In this document: piece after piece, positions 33,182 through 40,199 of the stretch
Position numbering within the stretch: the stretch's first letter is position 1
Layout of the letters: each line of letters begins with the position of its first letter
Assembly: GCA_023473795.1 (NCBI GenBank)
Contig: JAMCYS010000049.1
Span: forward strand, 1 to 43,435
Reading direction: 5' to 3'
Origin: Chloroflexota bacterium
Lineage (GTDB): Bacteria > Chloroflexota > UBA6077 > FW602-bin22 > JAMCYS01
Length of the DNA stretch: 43,435 nt
The notes under the pieces: model-generated
What the model was told of the DNA's origin: nothing
The model's database searches: none
Seen by the model: the letters and a program-made list of their open reading frames with translations, nothing else
Made by a program: the position numbers and the translations under genes

Positions 33182-34864
33182 ATGTCCGTCCCCGGCAAAG
33201 ACCGCAGCGTCGAGATAGTCGAGACCCCCGAGCGCACGGCGCACCGCGCCCTCCTGTACTCGCTGGGTCTGACCCGCGAGGACTTCGCTAAGCCCTTTGT
33301 CGCCATCTGCAACTCGTGGAACGAGATCGTGCCCGGCTGCGTGCACCTGCGTCCGGTGGCGCGGGCGGTGCGCGAGGGCATTATCGCCGCGGGTGGCGTG
33401 CCCTTCGAGTTCAACACCATCGCCGTCTGCGACGGCTTGGCCCAGGGCCACGTGGGCATGAAGTACTCCCTGCCCAGCCGCGAGATCATCGCCGCCTCGG
33501 CCGAGATTATGTTGCAGGCGCACCGCTTCGACGCGGTCGTCTTCGTTTCGTCCTGCGACAAGATCACGCCCGGCATGTTGATGGCCGCGGCGCGGGTAAA
33601 CATCCCGGCTATCTTCGTTCCGGCCGGCATCATGGGGCCGGGCGTTTACCAGGGCAAGAAGTTTGCCCTGCCGGGAATGCGGGAGTACTCCGGCCGGCAT
33701 CTGGTGGGCGAGGTCTCCGACGAGGAGCTGGCGCACATCGAGGAGCTCGGCTGTCCCACCCCCGGCACCTGCGCCATGATCGGCACCGCAAATACTATGG
33801 CTTGCCTGGCCGAGGTGCTCGGTATGACCCTGCCGCTGGGGGCGACCACGCCCGCGGTGGCTTCGGCCAAGCTGCGCGAGGCGCGCGCCGCCGGCCGGCG
33901 GGTGGTGGCGCTGGCCAGGGAAGGCGTCCGCCCCTCGGACATCATGACCCGTGCCGCCTTCGAGAACGCCCTGCGCGTTACCCAGGCCGTGGGCGGTTCC
34001 ACCAATTCCCTGCTGCATCTGCCCGCCATCGCCTCCGAGCTGGACATCAAGCTGGATATGCGCGACGTCGACCGCGCCAACGACAGCACGCCGCTCATCG
34101 CCAAGATCAACCCTTCTGGCACGCACACTATGGACGACCTGCACCGGGCGGGGGGCATGCCGGCGGTCTTCCAGTCTCTGGGCGCGCTGCTCAACCGGGA
34201 GGCGCACAACGTCTGTGGCCGGAGCGTGGGGGAGATCGCCGACGGCGCGGCTTGGGCTGACAGGGAGGTCATCCGCCCACGGGAAGAGCCCTACGCCCCC
34301 AAGGGTGGTTTGGTGACTATGTGGGGCAGCCTGGCGCCCGAGGGCGCCGTGGTCAAGCAGTCGGCGGCCAGCCCCAAGATGTGGGTGCACGAGGGACCGG
34401 CCATTTGCTTCGATTCGATGGAGGAGGCAGTGGCAGGGGTGCTGACCCGCAAGGTACAGTCCGGTTCCGTGGTGGTCATCCGCTACGAGGGGCCGGTCGG
34501 CGGACCGGGGATGCGCGAGATGCACATGGTAACGTCAGTGATGTACGGCGCCGGCCTGGCCGAGACCACGGCCCTGGTGACCGACGGCCGCTTCTCCGGC
34601 TCCACGCGGGGGCCCAATATCGGCCACGTTTCGCCCGAGGCGGCGGCCGGCGGACCGATCGCCCTGCTGCACGATGGCGACGTCATCAGCATCAACATCC
34701 CCGAGCGCCGGTTGGAGCTCAAGGTGGGCGAGGCCGAGCTGGCCCGGCGCCGGGCCGACTGGCGCCCGCCGCAGCGGGTGGAGAAGGGCATTCTGGGTCT
34801 GTACGCCGCTCTCTGTGGCTCGCCTATGTCGGGGGCGGTCTGGAAGGCGGAGTGTAAACAATAA
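33182..34864 (+). CDS. ilvD: Dihydroxy-acid dehydratase
   Basis: Cytoplasmic enzyme of branched-chain amino acid synthesis: converts 2,3-dihydroxy-isovalerate and 2,3-dihydroxy-3-methylvalerate to the 2-oxo acids. 560 residues, normal length. Fe-S ligand cysteines are Cys53 (WNEIVPGC), Cys125 (VSSCDKITPGM) and Cys197 (PTPGTCAMIGTANTM). The C-terminal domain has VTDGRFSGSTRGPNIGH, the conserved segment of the IlvD/Edd family. The ATG follows GGAGG by 6 bases; the TTG two codons upstream is less suitable. It stands alone between its own promoter and a strong hairpin. Edd (phosphogluconate dehydratase) is less likely given the VCDGLAQGHVGMKYSLPSRE wording typical of IlvD. Confidence 0.96.
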   Translation: MSVPGKDRSVEIVETPERTAHRALLYSLGLTREDFAKPFVAICNSWNEIVPGCVHLRPVARAVREGIIAAGGVPFEFNTIAVCDGLAQGHVGMKYSLPSREIIAASAEIMLQAHRFDAVVFVSSCDKITPGMLMAAARVNIPAIFVPAGIMGPGVYQGKKFALPGMREYSGRHLVGEVSDEELAHIEELGCPTPGTCAMIGTANTMACLAEVLGMTLPLGATTPAVASAKLREARAAGRRVVALAREGVRPSDIMTRAAFENALRVTQAVGGSTNSLLHLPAIASELDIKLDMRDVDRANDSTPLIAKINPSGTHTMDDLHRAGGMPAVFQSLGALLNREAHNVCGRSVGEIADGAAWADREVIRPREEPYAPKGGLVTMWGSLAPEGAVVKQSAASPKMWVHEGPAICFDSMEEAVAGVLTRKVQSGSVVVIRYEGPVGGPGMREMHMVTSVMYGAGLAETTALVTDGRFSGSTRGPNIGHVSPEAAAGGPIALLHDGDVISINIPERRLELKVGEAELARRRADWRPPQRVEKGILGLYAALCGSPMSGAVWKAECKQ

Positions 34865-34900
34865 ATGAAGGAGCGGGCGCAGCAGCGCCCGCTCCTTCAT
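34865..34900. terminator. Bidirectional hairpin after ilvD
   Basis: Perfect 16-bp stem (34865-34880 with 34885-34900) and AGCA loop, starting right after the ilvD stop and ending 22 bases before the end of the convergent minus-strand gene. No T-run follows. Confidence 0.8.
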
Positions 34901-34922
34901 ATGACCGGTTGAAGCCAGCTGG

Positions 34923-35444
34923 CTAGCTCGGATTCAGCCAGCGACGGACCTGGCCTAGGAAGCGCTCGCGCCGGTCGGGGTCCGGATAATAGAGAATCAG
35001 GACCACCGAGCCCGCGGCCGCGAGCCAGAGTAGCGCCGAGATGGTGCCGAAAACGAAGCCCAGCAGTGACCCGGCAGCGTCGCCCAGCTCTCCGGCCAGG
35101 GCGTCTGTCCCTTTGCGCATGGTTTGGGCACCCTTGCGCAGAGAGCCGCCGATGCCGCTGGCCGCCTTGGTCCGCGCGCGGGCGCTGGCACCCGTCTCCA
35201 TGAGCGTGCCCCAGAGGCTCTCGAGGGTGGAGCTGACGCCCTGGGCCGTGCTTCGTCCCCTCTCGCCGAGGTCCCGGGTTATGTCCTGGCTCTGCAACGT
35301 GCCTTTGAGGTCGGACTGGACCCGCCGGCGAACGCCGGGCACGGCCAGCGAGGCCAGCCCGCCGAGCAAAAGGAAAGCCGTGCCGGCAGCGGCCAGCACG
35401 GACCACGAGAAGATACTGCCCCTGTTCGCGTTCTGACTATCCAC
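34923..35444 (-). CDS. Two-helix membrane protein of unknown function
   Basis: 173 residues with a transmembrane helix near each end (about 12-36 and 127-152) and a polar middle rich in Gly, Ser, Thr, Arg and Lys (about 40-120) that looks helical or apolipoprotein/YtxH-like (LGERGRSTAQGVSSTLESLW). GTG start at 35444 with GGGGGTGA ahead. I do not recognise a defined family. It lies downstream of the Gre-factor gene with a 50-base gap. Confidence 0.7.
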   Translation of the reverse strand: MDSQNANRGSIFSWSVLAAAGTAFLLLGGLASLAVPGVRRRVQSDLKGTLQSQDITRDLGERGRSTAQGVSSTLESLWGTLMETGASARARTKAASGIGGSLRKGAQTMRKGTDALAGELGDAAGSLLGFVFGTISALLWLAAAGSVVLILYYPDPDRRERFLGQVRRWLNPS

Positions 35445-35494
35445 TGCTTGTCACCCCCTGTGGGGATGGCAAGGTGCACAGCTCGTGCCAGGGA

Positions 35495-36301
35495 TCAGAT
35501 TATGACTCTCTCTATGCGGTAGCGCATCTTGCCGGCAGGGGCATCCACCTCGACTACGGCGCCCTGGGTATTGTCGAGCAGTGCCTTGCCGACAGGTGAG
35601 GCGATCGATAGCTTGCCTTCACGCGGGTTGGCCTCGCTGGGACTCACCAGCGTGTAGCGCACCTCTTCTTCGAAGTTGAGGTCACGCAAGACGACGACGC
35701 TGCCGATGCCCAGTCGCCCGCGGCTGACGCCGACTCCCTGGCCGATGATCTCGGCCCCTGCCAGCACGTGCTCCAACTCGCGGATGCGCGCTTCCACCAT
35801 TCCCTGCTGGTCCTTGGCGGCGTGGTAGGGCGCGTTCTCCCGGATGTCCTTGTCGCGGCGGGCCTCCAGGATCTGGGCGGAGATCTGCGGCCGAACAATG
35901 GTGGTTAGGTGGTCGAGCTCCTCCTGCAGCTGTTTGTAGCCCTCCGGAGTCAGCTGCACCACCTCGGCCTCGACGGTCTCCACGGCAGCGGATTTCCTGG
36001 TGCTGGCACGGCGAACCTTAATGTGCTTGGCCAGGTTCTCGCCGATGTAGTTTTGCGCCTCCAGAAAGCGCAGAAGGCCGCGCAGGGGCGCCAGCCGCAG
36101 GGCAACGTCGGCGCCGGTTGCTTCCACCTGTGACTGGTACGTCTCGACTTGGCGCAGGCCCAGGTCGGCCGGCGGCTGCTCGGCACCGAACCAGCGCACG
36201 AAGCGGAGCACTTCTGGCTGTTGATCTACACGCTCCGCCGGCGAGAGGCTGCTCAGGTACTCGGCGGCGGCTTCGGCCATCGTATTAGCATTCAGGGTCA
36301 T
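35495..36301 (-). CDS. GreA/GreB-type elongation factor with extra N-terminal domain
   Basis: 268 residues; ordinary GreA has about 158. Residues about 115-185 form the coiled coil that enters the RNA polymerase secondary channel; the tip reads DKDIRENAPYHAAK with the acidic Asp152 and Glu155 expected for transcript-cleavage stimulation. Residues about 190-268 are the FKBP-like C-terminal domain (IGSVVVLRD, ASPVGKALLDNTQGAVVEV). The first ~95 residues look like a helical SAM-like domain, similar in wording to the core-binding domain of tyrosine recombinases (EYLSSLSPAERVDQQPEVLR and later LAPLRGLLRFLEAQNYIGEN). ATG overlaps the thioesterase stop as ATGA. Confidence 0.88.
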   Translation of the reverse strand: MTLNANTMAEAAAEYLSSLSPAERVDQQPEVLRFVRWFGAEQPPADLGLRQVETYQSQVEATGADVALRLAPLRGLLRFLEAQNYIGENLAKHIKVRRASTRKSAAVETVEAEVVQLTPEGYKQLQEELDHLTTIVRPQISAQILEARRDKDIRENAPYHAAKDQQGMVEARIRELEHVLAGAEIIGQGVGVSRGRLGIGSVVVLRDLNFEEEVRYTLVSPSEANPREGKLSIASPVGKALLDNTQGAVVEVDAPAGKMRYRIERVII

Positions 36302-36774
36302 GGGCTGTCTCCCTCGGACGGTTCCTCGAAAACGATCTCTGCCAGTTCCTGGCGGTAGGAGGCCGGCAGTTCCATGAACAGGCCGTTGGCTTCGGCGGCC
36401 ACCTTGCCATCGGGCAGGAGGGCTCGCCCCGCTGCCTCCAGCACGCGACCGCGCACACGGACTATCTCAGCTTCGATGCGCAACTTCTGGCCCACGTGTA
36501 CCGGCTGCCGGTAGCGGACCTGCATCCGCGCCGTCACCACCCACATGTCCTTCAGGAAGGCGACGCGCCCGATCGTCTCGTCCAGGAGGGTGTAGATAAT
36601 GCCACCATGCATCACGCCCGGGTAACCCTGATGCTGATCGCCCGGGGTGAATTCGGTCCAAACCTTCTGGCCGTCGTGATAGAAGGCGACCTTGAGGCCG
36701 ATAGGATTCTCGTTGCCGCAGACGAAGCACTTGCGGTAGCCGGGCTGGCGCCGGGTCGCGCTCTTCTCAGACAT
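36298..36774 (-). CDS. PaaI-type hotdog thioesterase
   Basis: 158 residues, 4HBT family acyl-CoA thioesterase fold. Signature HGGIIYTLLDETIG with His56-Gly57-Gly58 and an acidic residue on the following helix (Asp65). The N-terminal CFVCGNENPIGLK, with Cys16 and Cys19, is shared by a subgroup of uncharacterised PaaI-like proteins. Substrate not predictable; an aromatic or fatty acyl-CoA is likely. Translationally coupled to the Gre factor downstream and six bases from the membrane protein gene upstream. Confidence 0.9.
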   Translation of the reverse strand: MSEKSATRRQPGYRKCFVCGNENPIGLKVAFYHDGQKVWTEFTPGDQHQGYPGVMHGGIIYTLLDETIGRVAFLKDMWVVTARMQVRYRQPVHVGQKLRIEAEIVRVRGRVLEAAGRALLPDGKVAAEANGLFMELPASYRQELAEIVFEEPSEGDSP

Positions 36775-36780
36775 AAACCC

Positions 36781-37518
36781 CTAGACGCCTAGAGCGGTCG
36801 AGATTCTTTGCAGCTGCTCGCCGTCGAGGCGCTCTTCCCGTCTCGACTTGCGCAGGAAGGCCTTGAGGTCTTTCTGGGTGAACACGGGCACTGCCGGATC
36901 AGTCACCGTCAGCTTGGCCCGGGCGTCGAGAAAGACGATCATCGGCTGGAATGGCAAGCCCTCCAATTCCTCCTCCGAGAACTCGGAGGCCAGCAGCTTG
37001 CGTACCGCCTCGGTCTCCCGGAGCGCATCCTGCGTTGGATTGCCAAAACTGCCCTCGAAAAGCGTGCGCAGAAACTGGAAAAGGCCCGTTTTGCGTCGCC
37101 ACTTGCTGCCTTGGTTGACGATTACGCCATCCTGGCGGCGCACGTGCATGACGAAGATGCCGGAAGGCCCGATTAGAACATGCAGTACCGACGGCAGTAG
37201 GGGCAGGTAATTGAAGAACCGGTAGCGGTGGTCCAGCCCCTTCAGGTCGAACGCCAGAACCTCGTCCTCTCTGGGTCTCATCACCCAGCGCACGTGGTAG
37301 GAGCGCCCCGTGTTGAACGCCGTGAAACCGCCGATGACCAGCACCCACATCAGGGCCGCGATGATCGGCTGGTTGAACAGCGTCGACAGGGGCTCGACGA
37401 AGGTGGCGACAATCAGAATCAAGTAGCCCGCGGCGAGCAGAGCGCCTCCGCCCCAGCTCATCACGCGGCTCCAAAACCGCCAGCGCTGAAGGAAGCGCTC
37501 GTTGACGACTACCTGCAA
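36781..37518 (-). CDS. Membrane protein with NERD-like domain
   Basis: About 245 residues. Two transmembrane helices at the N-terminus (about 22-44 and 51-70) are followed by a cytoplasmic domain with DHRYRFFNYLPLLPSVLHVL, then GPSGIFVMHVRRQDGVIVNQ and SKWRRK. This order (a start-of-domain helix, G-P-x-G-I-F, then a basic strand) is that of NERD/nuclease-related domains. Catalytic competence is unclear. I chose the TTG at 37518, 6-7 bases behind AGGAGG; TTG 37524 is too close to it. Downstream of fabF with a 13-base gap, so probably in the same operon. Confidence 0.78.
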   Translation of the reverse strand: MQVVVNERFLQRWRFWSRVMSWGGGALLAAGYLILIVATFVEPLSTLFNQPIIAALMWVLVIGGFTAFNTGRSYHVRWVMRPREDEVLAFDLKGLDHRYRFFNYLPLLPSVLHVLIGPSGIFVMHVRRQDGVIVNQGSKWRRKTGLFQFLRTLFEGSFGNPTQDALRETEAVRKLLASEFSEEELEGLPFQPMIVFLDARAKLTVTDPAVPVFTQKDLKAFLRKSRREERLDGEQLQRISTALGV

Positions 37519-37531
37519 GCCCAATCCTCCT

Positions 37532-38806
37532 CTAGTCCTCGTAGCGCGCGCAGATCAAGCAGGCGTTCTGGCCGCCAAAGCCAAAGGAGTTGGACATGGC
37601 GTAGCGGATGTCGGCCCGCCGGGCGACGTTGGGTACGTAGTCGAGGTCGCACTCTGGGTCCGGCGTCTCCTGGTTGATCGTGGGATGGATCATGCCTTCG
37701 CGCAGTGACATTATACACGTTATGGCTTCGGCCGCGCCCGCCCCGCCCAGCATGTGCCCCACCATCGACTTGCTGGAGCTGATCGGGACCTTGTAGGCGT
37801 AATCCCCGAATGCTTTCTTGATGGCCTTGGTTTCCGCGGCGTCGTTGAGCGGCGTCGCCGTGCCGTGAGCGTTGATGTAGCCGATCTCCTCCGGACGCAG
37901 GCCGGCGTCCTTAAGAGCGAAACGGATGGCTCGTGCCGGGCCCTCGCCCTCGGGGTCGGGCATCACGATGTGGAAGCCGTCGTTGGAGGCGCCGTAGCCC
38001 AGAATCTCCGCCAGGATGGGCACCCTCCGGCCCAGGGCGTGCTCCAAATCCTCGAGAATGAGCACTCCCGCGCCCTCGGCCGGCACGAAGCCATCGCGTC
38101 CGGCATCGAAGGGCCGGCTGGCCTTCGTAGGCTCCTCGTTGCGGCCGCTCATTGCCCGCATGATACAGAAGCCTGCCAGCCCCAGCTCGCACAGCCCCGC
38201 CTCGGTGCCGCCCACGATCATGGCCTTGGCCAGGCCACGGCGGATGACGTCGGCGCCCTCGCCGATGGCTTGCGTGCCCGCGGCGCAGGCCGTGATGACG
38301 GTGGCGTTGTAGCCCTTGGCGCCGAAGATACGGCTGGTGTGGGCGGCTGCCATGTTGGGCAAGAACATAGGTACAAAGAAGGGGCTGATCTTCGATCCGC
38401 CTTTGGCGACGAGTGCGCGGCATTCCTGTTCCAGCGTGCTGAAGCCGCCGACACCCGTGCCCATGTAGACCCCTACGTCCTCCTGGTTGGCGGGTTCGAT
38501 ACGCAGGCCCGATTGGGCGAGGGCGACGCGCGCCGCGGCCACAGCCAGCTGGCTAAAGCGAGCCATGCGCTTGGCTTCCTTGCCGTCCACGTAGTCGCGC
38601 GGGTCGAAATCGCGCACCTCGCCGGCGATGCGGGTCGGGTAACCGCTGGGGTCGAACTGCGTGATGGGGCCGATGCCCGAGCGGCCGGCCACGAGGCCGC
38701 GCCAATGGGCGTCCACGGTGTTCCCCAGCGGGCTGAAGACGCCCATGCCGGTGACGACCACGCGCCGGTCGCCCGGTCGGCCGTTCCTCGACCAACGCTC
38801 TGCCAT
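37532..38806 (-). CDS. fabF: 3-oxoacyl-ACP synthase II
   Basis: Condensing enzyme of fatty-acid elongation: malonyl-ACP plus acyl-ACP gives 3-oxoacyl-ACP. 424 residues, normal KAS II length with a short N-terminal extension. Catalytic triad visible: Cys174 in ITACAAGTQAI, His314 in INAHGTATPLND and His351 in KSMVGHMLGGAGA. Glycine-rich end NSFGFGGQNA. The ATG at 38806 follows GAGGTGG; a longer frame is less suitable. It follows plsX by 135 bases that contain a hairpin. The usual fabD/fabG/acpP cluster genes are not here. Confidence 0.96.
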   Translation of the reverse strand: MAERWSRNGRPGDRRVVVTGMGVFSPLGNTVDAHWRGLVAGRSGIGPITQFDPSGYPTRIAGEVRDFDPRDYVDGKEAKRMARFSQLAVAAARVALAQSGLRIEPANQEDVGVYMGTGVGGFSTLEQECRALVAKGGSKISPFFVPMFLPNMAAAHTSRIFGAKGYNATVITACAAGTQAIGEGADVIRRGLAKAMIVGGTEAGLCELGLAGFCIMRAMSGRNEEPTKASRPFDAGRDGFVPAEGAGVLILEDLEHALGRRVPILAEILGYGASNDGFHIVMPDPEGEGPARAIRFALKDAGLRPEEIGYINAHGTATPLNDAAETKAIKKAFGDYAYKVPISSSKSMVGHMLGGAGAAEAITCIMSLREGMIHPTINQETPDPECDLDYVPNVARRADIRYAMSNSFGFGGQNACLICARYED

Positions 38807-38881
38807 TTGTTGCCACCTCGCCGCCATTGCTGGCGAGCGCTCTATCGCCCTGGGCTAGGTTAGTCCAAGGACAAAAGCGTG

Positions 38882-38908
38882 CCTGCGTCGCCGCACGCGG
38901 CGCAGGCA
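38882..38908 (-). terminator. Hairpin between plsX and fabF
   Basis: GCCTGCGTCGCC pairs with GGCGCAGGC-type bases over about 9-10 bp (GCCTGCG / CGCAGGC outer arms). Either a terminator or an attenuator separating plsX from fabF. Confidence 0.45.
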
Positions 38909-38941
38909 ATAAGCGTAGGGTTGGCGCCCAGCGCCGGGGGC

Positions 38942-39946
38942 TCAGCTCGCCGGCACCGTTAGACCGGCCATCACCGCTTCGATGACGTTCTGCTCGGCGC
39001 CCTGTTGAGCCACCCGCAGGGCATTGCGAATGGCCTTGGCCTTGCTGCGCCCGTGGGCGATAATGACCATGCCCTTGACGCCCAGAAGGGGCGCCCCGCC
39101 ATACTCCTCGTAGTCCATGCGCTTCTTGATACGCCGGAAGGCCGGCATCATCGCCGCCGCCGCCAGTTTGCTGAGCAGGCTGCTGCTCAGTTCCTCTTTG
39201 ATCAGGCCGAAGAGGGTCTCACTCAGGCCTTCGCTCAGCTTCACCACCACGTTGCCCGTGAAGCCGTCGCAGACGATAACGTCGGCCTTCTCCCCGGTGG
39301 GCACGTCGCGCCCCTCCACGTTGCCGATGAAGTTGAGGTCGCTCTCGCGCAGCAGCTTGTGGGCCTCTTGCACCACCATAGTGCCCTTGGTGTCTTCCTC
39401 ACCATTGGCCAGTAGCGCCACCCGTGGCCTGGCGCGCCCGAGCACCTTCTCCATGTATACGCTGCCCAGGAGACCGAACTGCCGTAGGTACTGCGGGCGG
39501 ACCTCGGTATTGGCGCCGATGTCGAGCACCAGGCAGGGGCCGTGCGGAGTGGGGTAGAGGGCGCTGATGGCCGGGCGCTCGATGCCTTCGATGCGGCCCA
39601 GCACGAAGAGACCCGCCGCCAGGCAGGCACCGCTGTTGCCGGCGGAGACGAAGGCCTGCGCGCGGCCGTCACGTACCAGCTCCATGGCCACCACGAGCGA
39701 GGAGTCGCGTTTGCGCCGCACTGCCTGCACCGCGTGCTCCTCCATCTCCACCACCTCGGGCGCGTCGACCACCTCGAGGTCCAGACCGGCGGTGTCGTGT
39801 TTGGCCAGCTCGGCCTTGATCGCCGCTTCGCGGCCGACGAGAAGGGAGGAGATGCCGTGCAGACGCGCCGCCTCCACGGCTCCGGCCACCGGCTCGGCGG
39901 GGGCGTAGTCGCCGCCAAACGCATCCAGGGCCACCTTCAGCACCAT
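38942..39946 (-). CDS. plsX: Phosphate acyltransferase PlsX
   Basis: Converts acyl-ACP and phosphate to acyl-phosphate, the donor for PlsY in phospholipid synthesis; a peripheral membrane protein. 334 residues, usual length. Signatures: VALDAFGGDYAP at the start, FVSAGNSGACLAAG, VLDIGANTEVRP, VCDGFTGNVVVKLSEGL and GAPLLGVKGMVIIAHGRS. ATG at 39946 behind GGAGGATGAGGA. Promoter at 40031-40060. Proximity of plsX and fabF agrees with joint control of lipid synthesis. Confidence 0.97.
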   Translation of the reverse strand: MVLKVALDAFGGDYAPAEPVAGAVEAARLHGISSLLVGREAAIKAELAKHDTAGLDLEVVDAPEVVEMEEHAVQAVRRKRDSSLVVAMELVRDGRAQAFVSAGNSGACLAAGLFVLGRIEGIERPAISALYPTPHGPCLVLDIGANTEVRPQYLRQFGLLGSVYMEKVLGRARPRVALLANGEEDTKGTMVVQEAHKLLRESDLNFIGNVEGRDVPTGEKADVIVCDGFTGNVVVKLSEGLSETLFGLIKEELSSSLLSKLAAAAMMPAFRRIKKRMDYEEYGGAPLLGVKGMVIIAHGRSKAKAIRNALRVAQQGAEQNVIEAVMAGLTVPAS

Positions 39947-40030
39947 TCCTCATCCTCCAGGGAGCACGACGGCGGTCTGCCGAGGGGTGGGCGAACTATC
40001 GACCGTGCCGGCCGGCCGCGCAGTGGGCTA

Positions 40031-40060
40031 AATGTAGCATAGGGGATGCACGCCGGTCAA
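40031..40060 (-). promoter_or_regulatory. Promoter of plsX
   Basis: Minus strand TTGACC (40055-40060), 18-base spacer, TACATT (40031-40036); leader of about 78 bases to the plsX ATG. The remaining bases up to 40199 show nothing. Confidence 0.55.
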
Positions 40061-40199
40061 GAAAGCGCTGGCGGTGCCGTTCCACCGGTGGTCAGGGGGG
40101 CAGATTGCCGCGCGGGCAAGCATCTGCCACTTCCATCTCCTCAAGGCACGGATTCCCGGAAGGCGATCAAGCGCTGTACCCTCTGCCCGGCAAGGGCAC

